Below, piece by piece: positions 52,651-60,834 of a stretch of 64,000 nt of DNA. The stretch comes from Candidatus Puniceispirillum sp. Its GTDB lineage: Bacteria > Pseudomonadota > Alphaproteobacteria > Caedimonadales > UBA1908. Location of the stretch: the NCBI GenBank assembly GCA_013822015.1, contig PNJU01000002.1:62001-126000 (forward strand), given 5' to 3'. Position numbers and translations under genes: made by a program. Under the pieces are notes generated by a model that was not told the DNA's origin, did no database searches, and saw only the letters and a list, made by a program, of their open reading frames with translations. Positions within the stretch are counted from its first letter, which is position 1; the number at the start of each line of letters is the position of its first letter.

Positions 52651-53790
52651 TTACATAGCCTCCAAAATTGTGGCAATTCCCTGGCCACCACCGATGCATT
52701 GTGTGGCAAGGGCGTATTTCTTGCCCTCACGCTGCAAAAGACTTGCAGCCTTGCCCACGATGCGTGCGCCAGTTGCACCCAGTGGGTGACCAAGGGCGAT
52801 GGCCCCGCCATCAAGGTTAATTTTCTTTTCGTCAAGCTTAAGATCTTGAATGCACGCAATGGACTGGGAGGCGAACGCTTCATTGAGCTCAATGATGTCG
52901 ATATCCTCAACCTTGATCCCTGCGCGCGCCGCCGCTTTGCGCGTCGCCTCCACAGGGCCAATGCCCATGACCTCGGGATCACATCCAGCAACGGCGAAAC
53001 TCTTTACCCGTGCCATGGGTTTCAGGCCACTCGCCTTCGCGTACGCTTCAGAGCACACAAGCACAACGCTGGCCCCGTCAGTGAGTGGAGAGGACGTACC
53101 CGCCGTCACAGAGCCACCTTCCTCAAAGGCGGGCGCGAGGCCAGCCAAGCCCTCAAGCGTTGTGCCGGGGCGAATACATCCATCAGCCTCAGCCACAATC
53201 TCATCGTTTCTTGAAATGGGGATGATCTCGTCCTTCAGCTTGCCTGCTTCCTGGGCGGCGGCAGCTTTCTTATGGCTTTCCACCGCAAAGGCCTCCTGGG
53301 CCTGGCGAGAAATATTATAACGACGGGCCACGTTTTCAGCCGTCTCACCCATGGACATGTAGGCGCCCGGGCGGTTGGCATAAAGGGTTGGATTTGGCAT
53401 GGGGTTAAAGCCGCCCATGGGCACACGCGTCATGGACTCAACGCCAGCGCAGATAAACAGATCCCCTGCCCCGCAGGCAATGGCGCCCACGGCCGTATGG
53501 ACGGACTGCATGGATGAGCCACAAAAGCGGTTGATGGTCGCGCCAGCCACGCAGTCAGGAAGCCCCGCATGCAGGACAATAAGGCGCGCGAGATTCAAGC
53601 CCTGCTCCCCTTCTGGGAAGGAACATCCAAGGAGCAAGTCCTCAATGTCAGCAGGCGTTACTCCAACACGCTTCACAAGGGCATTCACCACCTGTGCCGT
53701 CATGTCATCGGATCTTACTTTGATGAGCTGTCCCTTATTTGCAGGCGCGAATGGTGAGCGTGCATAGCCAACAATAACCGCATTTGTCAT
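52651..53790 (-). CDS. fadA: Acetyl-CoA C-acyltransferase (3-ketoacyl-CoA thiolase)
   Basis: 379 residues. Cleaves 3-ketoacyl-CoA to acetyl-CoA and a shortened acyl-CoA. Nucleophile C90 in NRFCGSSMQ, H335 in ALGHPLGATG and C365 in ATQCIGGGQG are all present. Directly adjacent to fadB, forming the usual FadAB pair; 53 bases downstream of fadD. Length is slightly below average, otherwise complete. Confidence 0.95.
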   Translation of the reverse strand: MTNAVIVGYARSPFAPANKGQLIKVRSDDMTAQVVNALVKRVGVTPADIEDLLLGCSFPEGEQGLNLARLIVLHAGLPDCVAGATINRFCGSSMQSVHTAVGAIACGAGDLFICAGVESMTRVPMGGFNPMPNPTLYANRPGAYMSMGETAENVARRYNISRQAQEAFAVESHKKAAAAQEAGKLKDEIIPISRNDEIVAEADGCIRPGTTLEGLAGLAPAFEEGGSVTAGTSSPLTDGASVVLVCSEAYAKASGLKPMARVKSFAVAGCDPEVMGIGPVEATRKAAARAGIKVEDIDIIELNEAFASQSIACIQDLKLDEKKINLDGGAIALGHPLGATGARIVGKAASLLQREGKKYALATQCIGGGQGIATILEAM

Positions 53791-53843
53791 AATTTTCCCC
53801 TTTTTGTTTTTTATAACGACAGCACAAGCATGTTAAAGATTTA

Positions 53844-55556
53844 TTAAGCTTCGTCCGTATCCTTTGCTTTTGCTGCCTCTTCCGCAACAAGCTCTTTCTT
53901 TGAGAGCTTTCCAATAATTGTTTTTGGGAGCTCCTGCCGAAACTCCACATGGACTGGAATTTCGAGTGGAGAAACTTTATCCCTTAAAAACTCACGCAGG
54001 TCTTCTTCTGTGAGGGCTGCCCCTTCGTGAAGCTTCACAAAAGCCTTAGGCACCTCACCCTTGCGCTTGTCTTGAATACCGATCACCGTTACCTCTTGAA
54101 CGGATGGGTGGAGATTAATGGCTTCTTCCACCACACGCGGGTAAACGTTGTAACCGTTTGTAATGATGAGATCTTTGATGCGATCAACCAGGAATGTGTA
54201 GCCTTCCTCGTCCATGTAACCCACGTCTCCGGTGTGGAAAAGACCATTATGGAGCACATGGGCCGTCTCGTCAGGGCGCTTCCAGTAACCTTTCATGACC
54301 TGGGGGCCTTGAATACAGATCTCACCTTTTTCACCCAAGGGCACTTCGTGTGTCTGATCCTCGCGTGACATGATGCGCACCGTGGTGCCTGGGAATGGGA
54401 GTCCAATGGAGTTCTCCTTGGAAATACCCATGAGCGGGTTAGATGTGGCCGCAGGCGACGTCTCGCTCAGGCCATAGGCCTCAATGAGCTTACATCCCGT
54501 GAGCGTCTCAAAGCGCCTTTTTACGTCAGCAGGCAGTGCCGCCCCACCTGAAAGACAAGCCTTGAGTGACGACAGGTCATACTCAGAGACCTTCGAGTGG
54601 CTGGCAATCATATTGTAGATGGTGGGTACAGCCGGGAAGAAAGTGATTTGGTGTTTTTGGATCAGCTTCATGGCCTCCAGGGTATCGTACCTTGGGAACA
54701 TCATGACCATCTCAGACCCCGTGCGCACGGCCAGGGTCATCACGGCCGTCATGGCAAAGACATGGAAGAGGGGTAGAGCTGCCAGAATCTTTTCGCCAGA
54801 GGGCTTAATGGGATCAAACCAAAGTTGCGCTTGGCAAACGTTGGCGTACACATTGGCATGGGTCAGCATGGCCCCCTTGGGGATGCCCGTTGTGCCCCCG
54901 GTGTACTGAAGGAGTGCAATATCCTCATGAAGATCAATGTCAATCTTACGGGGATCACCGTCATTGTCCACAAGCTGAGTAAAGGACACGTGGTGATCAT
55001 CCCACGTGATCTTAGCCACGTCCTTTGCCTTGAAAATAGGAAAGAGATAGTTTTTGGGAAAAGGTAGCGCGCCAGCCAACGGGCAAATGATAAGCTTCTT
55101 AAGACGCGTCTCACGCAAAAGCGGCAGCAGCTTGTCATAAAGAAGCGCGAGGTCCAGGGTGACCATAAAATCCGTTTCGGAGTCTTCAATTTGACTTGCA
55201 ATCTCGCGTCCTGCGTACAAAGGACTATAGTTTACAACCGTACCACCCGCCCTGAGCACACCAAAGTAAAAGAAGATATAGTGTGGCGCATTGGGCATAA
55301 AAAGGCCGACCTTCATGCCCTTTTTAAGACCCATGTTCTGCAGTCCCTTGGCAACACGGCTGACCAAATCATTGGTTTGTATATAGGTATACTTTTTTCC
55401 CATAAAATCGATGCAAGAGCTTTGGCCAAACTTTGTGGCAGCTTCCTCCATGAGATCGTGTACCAGGCCTTCAGAGATTTTTGAGTCCCATGGGATGTCA
55501 GTTGGATAGCTTTTCAGCCATGGGAATTGTGTCTGACTCTTTTTCTGACCGGTCAT
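53844..55556 (-). CDS. fadD: Long-chain fatty-acid-CoA ligase
   Basis: 570 residues from ATG 55556 (AGGAG 7 bases upstream). Activates fatty acids with ATP and CoA at the inner membrane. AMP-binding P-loop YTGGTTGIPKGAML near 221-234; adenylate-forming motifs EAYGLSETSP near 358 and the hinge/lysine region FLVDRIKDLIITNGYNVYP near 445-463; final KTIIGKLSKKEL with the catalytic lysine. First gene of the operon that continues with fadA, fadB, acyl-CoA dehydrogenase, thioesterase, hydratase and dehydrogenase. Confidence 0.95.
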   Translation of the reverse strand: MTGQKKSQTQFPWLKSYPTDIPWDSKISEGLVHDLMEEAATKFGQSSCIDFMGKKYTYIQTNDLVSRVAKGLQNMGLKKGMKVGLFMPNAPHYIFFYFGVLRAGGTVVNYSPLYAGREIASQIEDSETDFMVTLDLALLYDKLLPLLRETRLKKLIICPLAGALPFPKNYLFPIFKAKDVAKITWDDHHVSFTQLVDNDGDPRKIDIDLHEDIALLQYTGGTTGIPKGAMLTHANVYANVCQAQLWFDPIKPSGEKILAALPLFHVFAMTAVMTLAVRTGSEMVMMFPRYDTLEAMKLIQKHQITFFPAVPTIYNMIASHSKVSEYDLSSLKACLSGGAALPADVKRRFETLTGCKLIEAYGLSETSPAATSNPLMGISKENSIGLPFPGTTVRIMSREDQTHEVPLGEKGEICIQGPQVMKGYWKRPDETAHVLHNGLFHTGDVGYMDEEGYTFLVDRIKDLIITNGYNVYPRVVEEAINLHPSVQEVTVIGIQDKRKGEVPKAFVKLHEGAALTEEDLREFLRDKVSPLEIPVHVEFRQELPKTIIGKLSKKELVAEEAAKAKDTDEA

Positions 55557-55601
55557 TAAACTTCTCCTGCCCTGCATATTTTTCACACATCAATCTGTCT
55601 A

Positions 55602-55630
55602 TCTATACCCAAAAAATGGATCAACAACAA
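55602..55630 (-). promoter_or_regulatory. Promoter of the fatty-acid operon
   Basis: On the minus strand TTGTTG (55630-55625) and TATAGA (55607-55602) with a 17-base spacer, about 45 bases before fadD. The rest of the fadD-patatin gap (to 55843) holds an imperfect GC-rich hairpin near 55762-55794 that may end the patatin transcript; no gene is seen there. Confidence 0.5.
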
Positions 55631-55843
55631 CTCTCTATCGCATGGGTTTGTGCTCCTACAATGAGAACAGGACTTATGCGTGAGGGTCAAGACGTGCAAA
55701 AGGTGTGAAGGGGCATCAAAGTCAGTGCGAAGGGAAACCTCCTTCACAAAAGTCCCGTCCACCTCCTTGCGCGGCAGTCGCGCGACGGAGGCGAAGACGG
55801 ATAAGGCGCAAGGGGTATTTGCGCGAAGTTTGTTATGTAACTG

Positions 55844-56953
55844 TTAAGCGTGAACCGACGCGATGGGCGTAGAGCGAATGGGACGGCTCAGTATTCCTGC
55901 AAGAGACTCAATTTTTTCTTGGTTTTCATTAACGAAACCCCTTGCAACCTCAAGCAGTGCCGCCACATGCTCTGGCGTCGTTTTATCCAGCGCCCCCAAT
56001 TTTTCTGGGATATCTGGTTGAAGCCTGAAATAACGCTCACTGACGCCGATAATACTTCCGCTGCTTGAAGATGAAACGAGTCTGCGCATCTGATCGTCCA
56101 CAAGGCTCGCAACCCCGTTAATTCCCATGGTAACAATGGGTTTGATCCATGTTGTGGCACCCGCATCCTTCATGCGCTCATCATCAAGGGGCGCACTGAT
56201 CTTCCCTGTCCCCAAAGAGACAAGAAGCACATCTTGAGCTCTTGGATATATTTCCTTGGCAAGGGAGTACCCAACCAGGGATGGGTTATTTTGCACAACG
56301 CCGCCATCAACAACACAACACTCCTGCCCATAAAAACTCTCCATGCGCTTAGGAGGGAAGTAGGTTGGTGCACTAGATGTTCCGATGGCCACGTCCTTCA
56401 TGAGGAAATTCTCGCCAGGGTCCAATTTTGCCCGCTGACTTTCGAACACAATCGGTGCGTCATGGCGTATGTCAAATGCGGTCACGGCCACAGGAACAAG
56501 GGAGCTGCTTAGCGCTGTAGAGCCAAGGAGCTCCACGGACAAGCTCTCAAGTCCTTTTGAGCTGTACCTAGGGCGCAGGAGCCCTCCAAAACTAAAATAG
56601 TTTTTGTGTTTACTACCGAAGATTTCTTCACCTCTTGTTGTGTAAAGGGCGAGAAGCTCATCGGCTGTATAGCGCGGACCCGTACCATCATCGGCAGGTG
56701 CAGACAGTGAAAGCGCGATAATTCCTCCCGTTGAGGTTCCCGTGATCACATCAAACGACTCGCTAATTGGTTTACCTGTTCTCCTTTCAATTTCACTTAA
56801 AATCGTCAGTGGAATAACACCGCGCACCCCTCCGCCATCAATACTTAAGATGCGCACTAAGCGGGGCGCATCATCCTCTTGGGCGGATCCGAATACCGCT
56901 TGCGAAGCAAATACAAGAGAAATAAGAAACAAAGATGTTGAAATAATTATCAT
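55844..56953 (-). CDS. Exported patatin-like phospholipase
   Basis: 369 residues, ATG 56953 after GGAGG. Signal peptide 1-22 (ISLVFASQAVFGSA). Patatin domain: oxyanion loop DGGGVRG at 39-45, nucleophile S74 in GTSTG, catalytic D216 in DGG. All catalytic parts are intact, so an active phospholipase A is expected. Export places it in the periplasm or outside; related rickettsial patatins act on host membranes, so the same may hold here (inference). It lies upstream of fadD on the same strand, so lipid release and breakdown are adjacent. Confidence 0.9.
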   Translation of the reverse strand: MIIISTSLFLISLVFASQAVFGSAQEDDAPRLVRILSIDGGGVRGVIPLTILSEIERRTGKPISESFDVITGTSTGGIIALSLSAPADDGTGPRYTADELLALYTTRGEEIFGSKHKNYFSFGGLLRPRYSSKGLESLSVELLGSTALSSSLVPVAVTAFDIRHDAPIVFESQRAKLDPGENFLMKDVAIGTSSAPTYFPPKRMESFYGQECCVVDGGVVQNNPSLVGYSLAKEIYPRAQDVLLVSLGTGKISAPLDDERMKDAGATTWIKPIVTMGINGVASLVDDQMRRLVSSSSSGSIIGVSERYFRLQPDIPEKLGALDKTTPEHVAALLEVARGFVNENQEKIESLAGILSRPIRSTPIASVHA

Positions 56954-57198
56954 AATATATTACCTCCCATGTCAGTATATATTCTTTTTTTCCCACAAAA
57001 GACCTAACCAATTATTAACGGAATTATTTTTTATTTGTTTCGTTTCGTGTTTTTACTTATTGGGAAAATTAATATTTTTAACAATGAAGTAACGAGACTT
57101 CTTTATTTTTAAAGGGTTGAAAACGGTCTTTAAAAATGCTGGCCTGGGCGCCGTAGGCATGCTAGGAAAATACAGGGAGAAACATTGGAAGAAAGACA
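56954..57198. other. AT-rich divergent region with inverted repeats
   Basis: 245 bases between patatin and acpS. TTTTTAAAG (57106-57114) and CTTTAAAAA (57128-57136) form a perfect 9-base inverted repeat with a 13-base loop, about 60 bases before acpS; a smaller repeat (GAAGT/ACTTC) lies just left. They could be an operator. No gene seen. Confidence 0.45.
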
Positions 57199-57594
57199 AT
57201 GATATTTGGTATTGGCGCAGATCTTGTGGACATCCCACGCATAGAATCTCTTCTTTTACATTTTGGTGAATCATTTGTGCGCAGAGTTCTCACACCTTTG
57301 GAGCAAACCCTCTATCACGATAAGCCGACTCCAAAGCGCGCAGCTTTTCTTGCCAAACGCTTTGCGGCCAAAGAAGCGCTTCTAAAGGCTTTAGGCACAG
57401 GGCTTACAAGTGGCATTTCGTGGCATGATATGGAAATCACATCAACACCCAGTGGTGCGCCCTACATGTCCCTTTCAGGCCAAGCGCGCGCACATGCTTT
57501 AACGGCCAGTGACGGCAGGGAATTTAAGGCGCATCTGTCCCTGAGTGACTCACAAACCCTCGCCCAAGCTTTTGTGACACTGGAGTCTTTATGA
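57199..57594 (+). CDS. acpS: Holo-[acyl-carrier-protein] synthase
   Basis: 131 residues. Transfers phosphopantetheine from CoA to acyl carrier protein. GIGADLVDIPRIE at 4-16 holds the metal-binding aspartate, and RFAAKEALLKALG near 53-65 is the second signature. GGAAGAAAG precedes ATG 57199. tsaE starts within its stop (4-base overlap). Confidence 0.95.
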   Translation: MIFGIGADLVDIPRIESLLLHFGESFVRRVLTPLEQTLYHDKPTPKRAAFLAKRFAAKEALLKALGTGLTSGISWHDMEITSTPSGAPYMSLSGQARAHALTASDGREFKAHLSLSDSQTLAQAFVTLESL

Positions 57595-58067
57595 CACCCA
57601 TCATCAGTGAAAAGCGCCTGGCCAGTGAGGAGGCGACGAAGTCTTTTGCTGTGGCGCTTGGCGCCCTTCTTCAGCCAGGGGATCAGGTTGCCCTTGAGGG
57701 TTCCCTTGGCGCGGGGAAAACAACTTTCTCACGCCACCTCATTTGTGCGCTTTCCGGTGAAGAGGTGGACGTGCCAAGCCCCACGTTTACCTTGGTCCAG
57801 ACCTATGAAACGCCAAAGGGAGACGTATGGCACTTTGATCTTTACCGCCTTGAGGAGCCCACGGAAATATGGGAGCTCGGCTTCGAGGAGGCCCTGTCCC
57901 ACATCTCCCTCATTGAGTGGTCATCCAATATTGCCTCCTTGGCGCTGCTGGACAATGCCCTTACCCTGACCTTTCACCTGACGGACGTGGAGGGCGCGCG
58001 GGTTGTCACTCTGCAAGGTAATCACTCTTGGTGGCAACGCCTTGAGGCCCTTGATGCCAGTTTATAG
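57591..58067 (+). CDS. tsaE: tRNA threonylcarbamoyladenosine synthesis ATPase TsaE
   Basis: 158 residues. P-loop GSLGAGKTT at 37-45 (K43), PSPTFTLVQTYE near 63, HFDLYRL near 82 and the WxxS ending IEWSSN near 104. Works with TsaB and TsaD on t6A in ANN-decoding tRNAs. In many alphaproteobacteria two aminosugar-recycling genes (amgK, murU) lie between tsaE and addB; here addB begins within tsaE. Confidence 0.94.
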   Translation: MTPIISEKRLASEEATKSFAVALGALLQPGDQVALEGSLGAGKTTFSRHLICALSGEEVDVPSPTFTLVQTYETPKGDVWHFDLYRLEEPTEIWELGFEEALSHISLIEWSSNIASLALLDNALTLTFHLTDVEGARVVTLQGNHSWWQRLEALDASL

Positions 58068-60834
58068 CGTCGCCTCACAAGACAATCCCCTTGAGCTTAT
58101 TGCCCACTTTGTGGACGATACGTGCGCGGGCGACCCTTTTACCCTCACGCGCACCTTATGTATTTTGCCCACACGCAGGGCTTGCCGCATGCTGGAGCGT
58201 GCCCTCATTGCACACGCGAAAACGCCTTCCCGTTTGCTTCCTAAAATCCTGTGCCTGTCGGACCTTGCAACGAAAGATTTAGGGCTTGCGCCCCAAGCGC
58301 CCCACTCCTCCAACGAGACACTTTTTTCTTTGATGCGCTTTTTGTGCGAAGAGAACATCGCACCCCACCCTAGCCAGGCCTATCACTGGGCCCGCGCCCT
58401 GACAAAGCTTCTTGATGGTGCCAGACTTCACAAGATAGATCTTTACCAAGGCTTAGAAGCGCTTCTTGGTGCTGAACACGCGCTTCACCGCCAGGGGGCC
58501 CTGGAGGGGCTTTTGACCCTTCTTGCACACTGGCACAAGACGCCGCCTCTTCCCTCCCGGTGTGACGATCACGTGCAAGCGCTTGAAATGTTGATGGAAC
58601 GCTTGTGCACACACAACACCCACGCCCCCGTGATCACCCTTGGCATTCACCACAGCGCCCCCATTTACACGCGCCTTTTGGCCACGTGCGCGTCCCTTGA
58701 TAAGGGGACCGTCCTCATGAATGACTTTGACCACAGCCTTACCCAGGAGCACCTGAAAGGCCTCTCCTCCTCCCATCCTCAATGGATTCACGCACGCCTT
58801 CTTGAGGCGCTGGATCTTTCGCCGGAGGAGGTTTTGTCTTGGGGCGCCCGCACATGTTGCGCCACCTTGCCCTTTCTCGCGCGCGCCTTTGAAGACACCT
58901 TTGCAAAATCCAAAGAGGTTCCCAAGAACCTAGGCCTGAACCACCTTGCCATGATTGAGGCAAGGGACCGTTTTGAAGAGGCAACCTTTGCCAGTCTTCT
59001 CATCCGAGAGGCCTTAGACGATCCAAATAAAAAGGTACTTATGGTCACACCCGATCGTCAGCTGGCGGCCCTTGTGGGGCAAATGCTGCGCAAGTGGCAA
59101 ATCATCCCCGATGATGGTGCGGGGATGCCCCTTACGAGCCTGACACCCTTCGTGTTCCTCATGCGCGTCCTTGAGGCTGTGGGGGAGAACTTCTCGCCCA
59201 TGACACTTCTGGCCCTTTTAAAGCACCCCCTCTTTGGGGGTGGAAGCGCGGCGCGCACTTTCGCCCGCACACTCGAGACACGGGTACTGCGCCGCCCCCT
59301 TGCGCCTCAGACCTTGGAGGCATGTTTGTCGGCTTGCCAGGGGGACGAGGCGCTGTATGGTTTTCTCAAAGATCTCCAGGAGAAAGCAGCCCCGTTTACA
59401 GAAGCCTTGCGCCAGAAGGGCCAACCCCTTGCTGACCTTCTAGAGGCCCATCTTTCCCTCGCCTTGACGTTGTGCGCAAAAGAGACCCTTTGGGAGGGTG
59501 AACACGCAGCTGAAATGGCCACCCATTGGCAAGACGTGCTGGAAGCCGCGCCCCATTTCCCAGAGCTTTCCCCCCATACATACCTCAGCGTCTTCCCGCT
59601 TCTATTCAAAGACCAAACCGTGCGCCGGCAACATGGCATCCACCCGCGGGTGGCCATTTTGTCACCTCAGCAGGCCCAGCTTATGAAGGCGGACCGGGTT
59701 TTGATTTGTGGTCTTAGTGAAGGGCTGTGGCCATTACTGAGCCCGCCCAGTCCTTGGCTGAGCCCCGCCATGGAGGCCTCCCTGGGCCTGGGGGATGACA
59801 CCCATACCCTGGCCGAGGCGGGGCGCCTGTTTACGGAGTTCTGCCAGGCGGGGGAGGTGTTTCTGATGCGCTCCATGCGCCTGGACGGCACCCCCCAGAC
59901 GCCCGCCCGGGTGTGGCAACGCTTGGAAGCGCTTTTGAAGTCTGAGGGCATCACTCTAAGCACAAACAAATATGAGGAGCTCCAAGCATGGCAAAAGGCC
60001 CTTTACACCGAGACACACCCGGCCCCTTGTGAGCGCCCAGCGCCTCGGCCCAGGCGCGCCCTTCGCCCCAAGCAAGTGTCCGTGTCCTCCCTTGGGCTTT
60101 TACAACAAGATCCATATGCCTTTTATGTGCGCAACGTCTTGAAACTTTCGCCCCTTGAAGCCATCGCCCCCCCTCCCGACGCGCGTCTTTTTGGCACCCT
60201 CCTCCACGGATGCTTAGAGGCCTTTGTGGCGAGCGGCGTGCTTACCGTACCCCAGTGGGACGCGGTGTGCCAAGCGCGCCTTAAGCCGCTCTTGCCCTGG
60301 GGCGCTGTACACCTATTTTGGACCAAGCGTCTTGCGTCACTGGGGCCGTGGATTCTTGAGAGCCTGAGCGCCCTGCCCAAAGACACGCGCTTTTTCACAG
60401 AAGCCCACGCAAGTCTTGCCCTTTTTGAGGGCCTAACCCTTGTGGCCAAGGCGGACCGCATCGATGTGTCCGTGGCCACGGGGCACGTGACCGTCATTGA
60501 CTATAAGACGGGGGCGCTTCCCACAAAGGCCGAGCGGGAGGTGGGCCTTGCGCTTCAGTTGCCACTTGAGGCGCACATGCTGGCCCAAGGGTCCTTTGCA
60601 AACGTGCCAAAGCCTGTGTCCTCCCAGATCAACATGCAGTATTGGCACCTGAGGCCCCCCTATGACATTGTCGCCCTGGGTAACGTAGTGGACCAATCCC
60701 TTACCCACACGCAAGATTTGTGGGAGCACTTTTGGGTGAATGAAGCTCCCTACCTGGCCCCCTTCACGGCACCTTCCCAGACCTTTCTTCCCCAGGAACA
60801 CATGAGCAGGATTCAGGAATGGCAACACACGTAA
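58054..60834 (+). CDS. addB: Double-strand break repair protein AddB
   Basis: 926 residues from ATG 58054 (GAGG 6 bases before), overlapping tsaE by 14 bases. Partner of AddA in recombination repair. The N-terminal part is helicase-like without an ATP site (ILPTRRACRMLE near 34); a middle segment RVAILSPQQAQLMKADRVLICGLSEG (as two pieces, near 535-560) is typical; the C-terminal nuclease of the PD-(D/E)xK type has D816 and K818 in VIDYKTG and a QLPLEAHML helix. Long antisense frames here are shadows. Confidence 0.93.
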   Translation: MPVYSVASQDNPLELIAHFVDDTCAGDPFTLTRTLCILPTRRACRMLERALIAHAKTPSRLLPKILCLSDLATKDLGLAPQAPHSSNETLFSLMRFLCEENIAPHPSQAYHWARALTKLLDGARLHKIDLYQGLEALLGAEHALHRQGALEGLLTLLAHWHKTPPLPSRCDDHVQALEMLMERLCTHNTHAPVITLGIHHSAPIYTRLLATCASLDKGTVLMNDFDHSLTQEHLKGLSSSHPQWIHARLLEALDLSPEEVLSWGARTCCATLPFLARAFEDTFAKSKEVPKNLGLNHLAMIEARDRFEEATFASLLIREALDDPNKKVLMVTPDRQLAALVGQMLRKWQIIPDDGAGMPLTSLTPFVFLMRVLEAVGENFSPMTLLALLKHPLFGGGSAARTFARTLETRVLRRPLAPQTLEACLSACQGDEALYGFLKDLQEKAAPFTEALRQKGQPLADLLEAHLSLALTLCAKETLWEGEHAAEMATHWQDVLEAAPHFPELSPHTYLSVFPLLFKDQTVRRQHGIHPRVAILSPQQAQLMKADRVLICGLSEGLWPLLSPPSPWLSPAMEASLGLGDDTHTLAEAGRLFTEFCQAGEVFLMRSMRLDGTPQTPARVWQRLEALLKSEGITLSTNKYEELQAWQKALYTETHPAPCERPAPRPRRALRPKQVSVSSLGLLQQDPYAFYVRNVLKLSPLEAIAPPPDARLFGTLLHGCLEAFVASGVLTVPQWDAVCQARLKPLLPWGAVHLFWTKRLASLGPWILESLSALPKDTRFFTEAHASLALFEGLTLVAKADRIDVSVATGHVTVIDYKTGALPTKAEREVGLALQLPLEAHMLAQGSFANVPKPVSSQINMQYWHLRPPYDIVALGNVVDQSLTHTQDLWEHFWVNEAPYLAPFTAPSQTFLPQEHMSRIQEWQHT

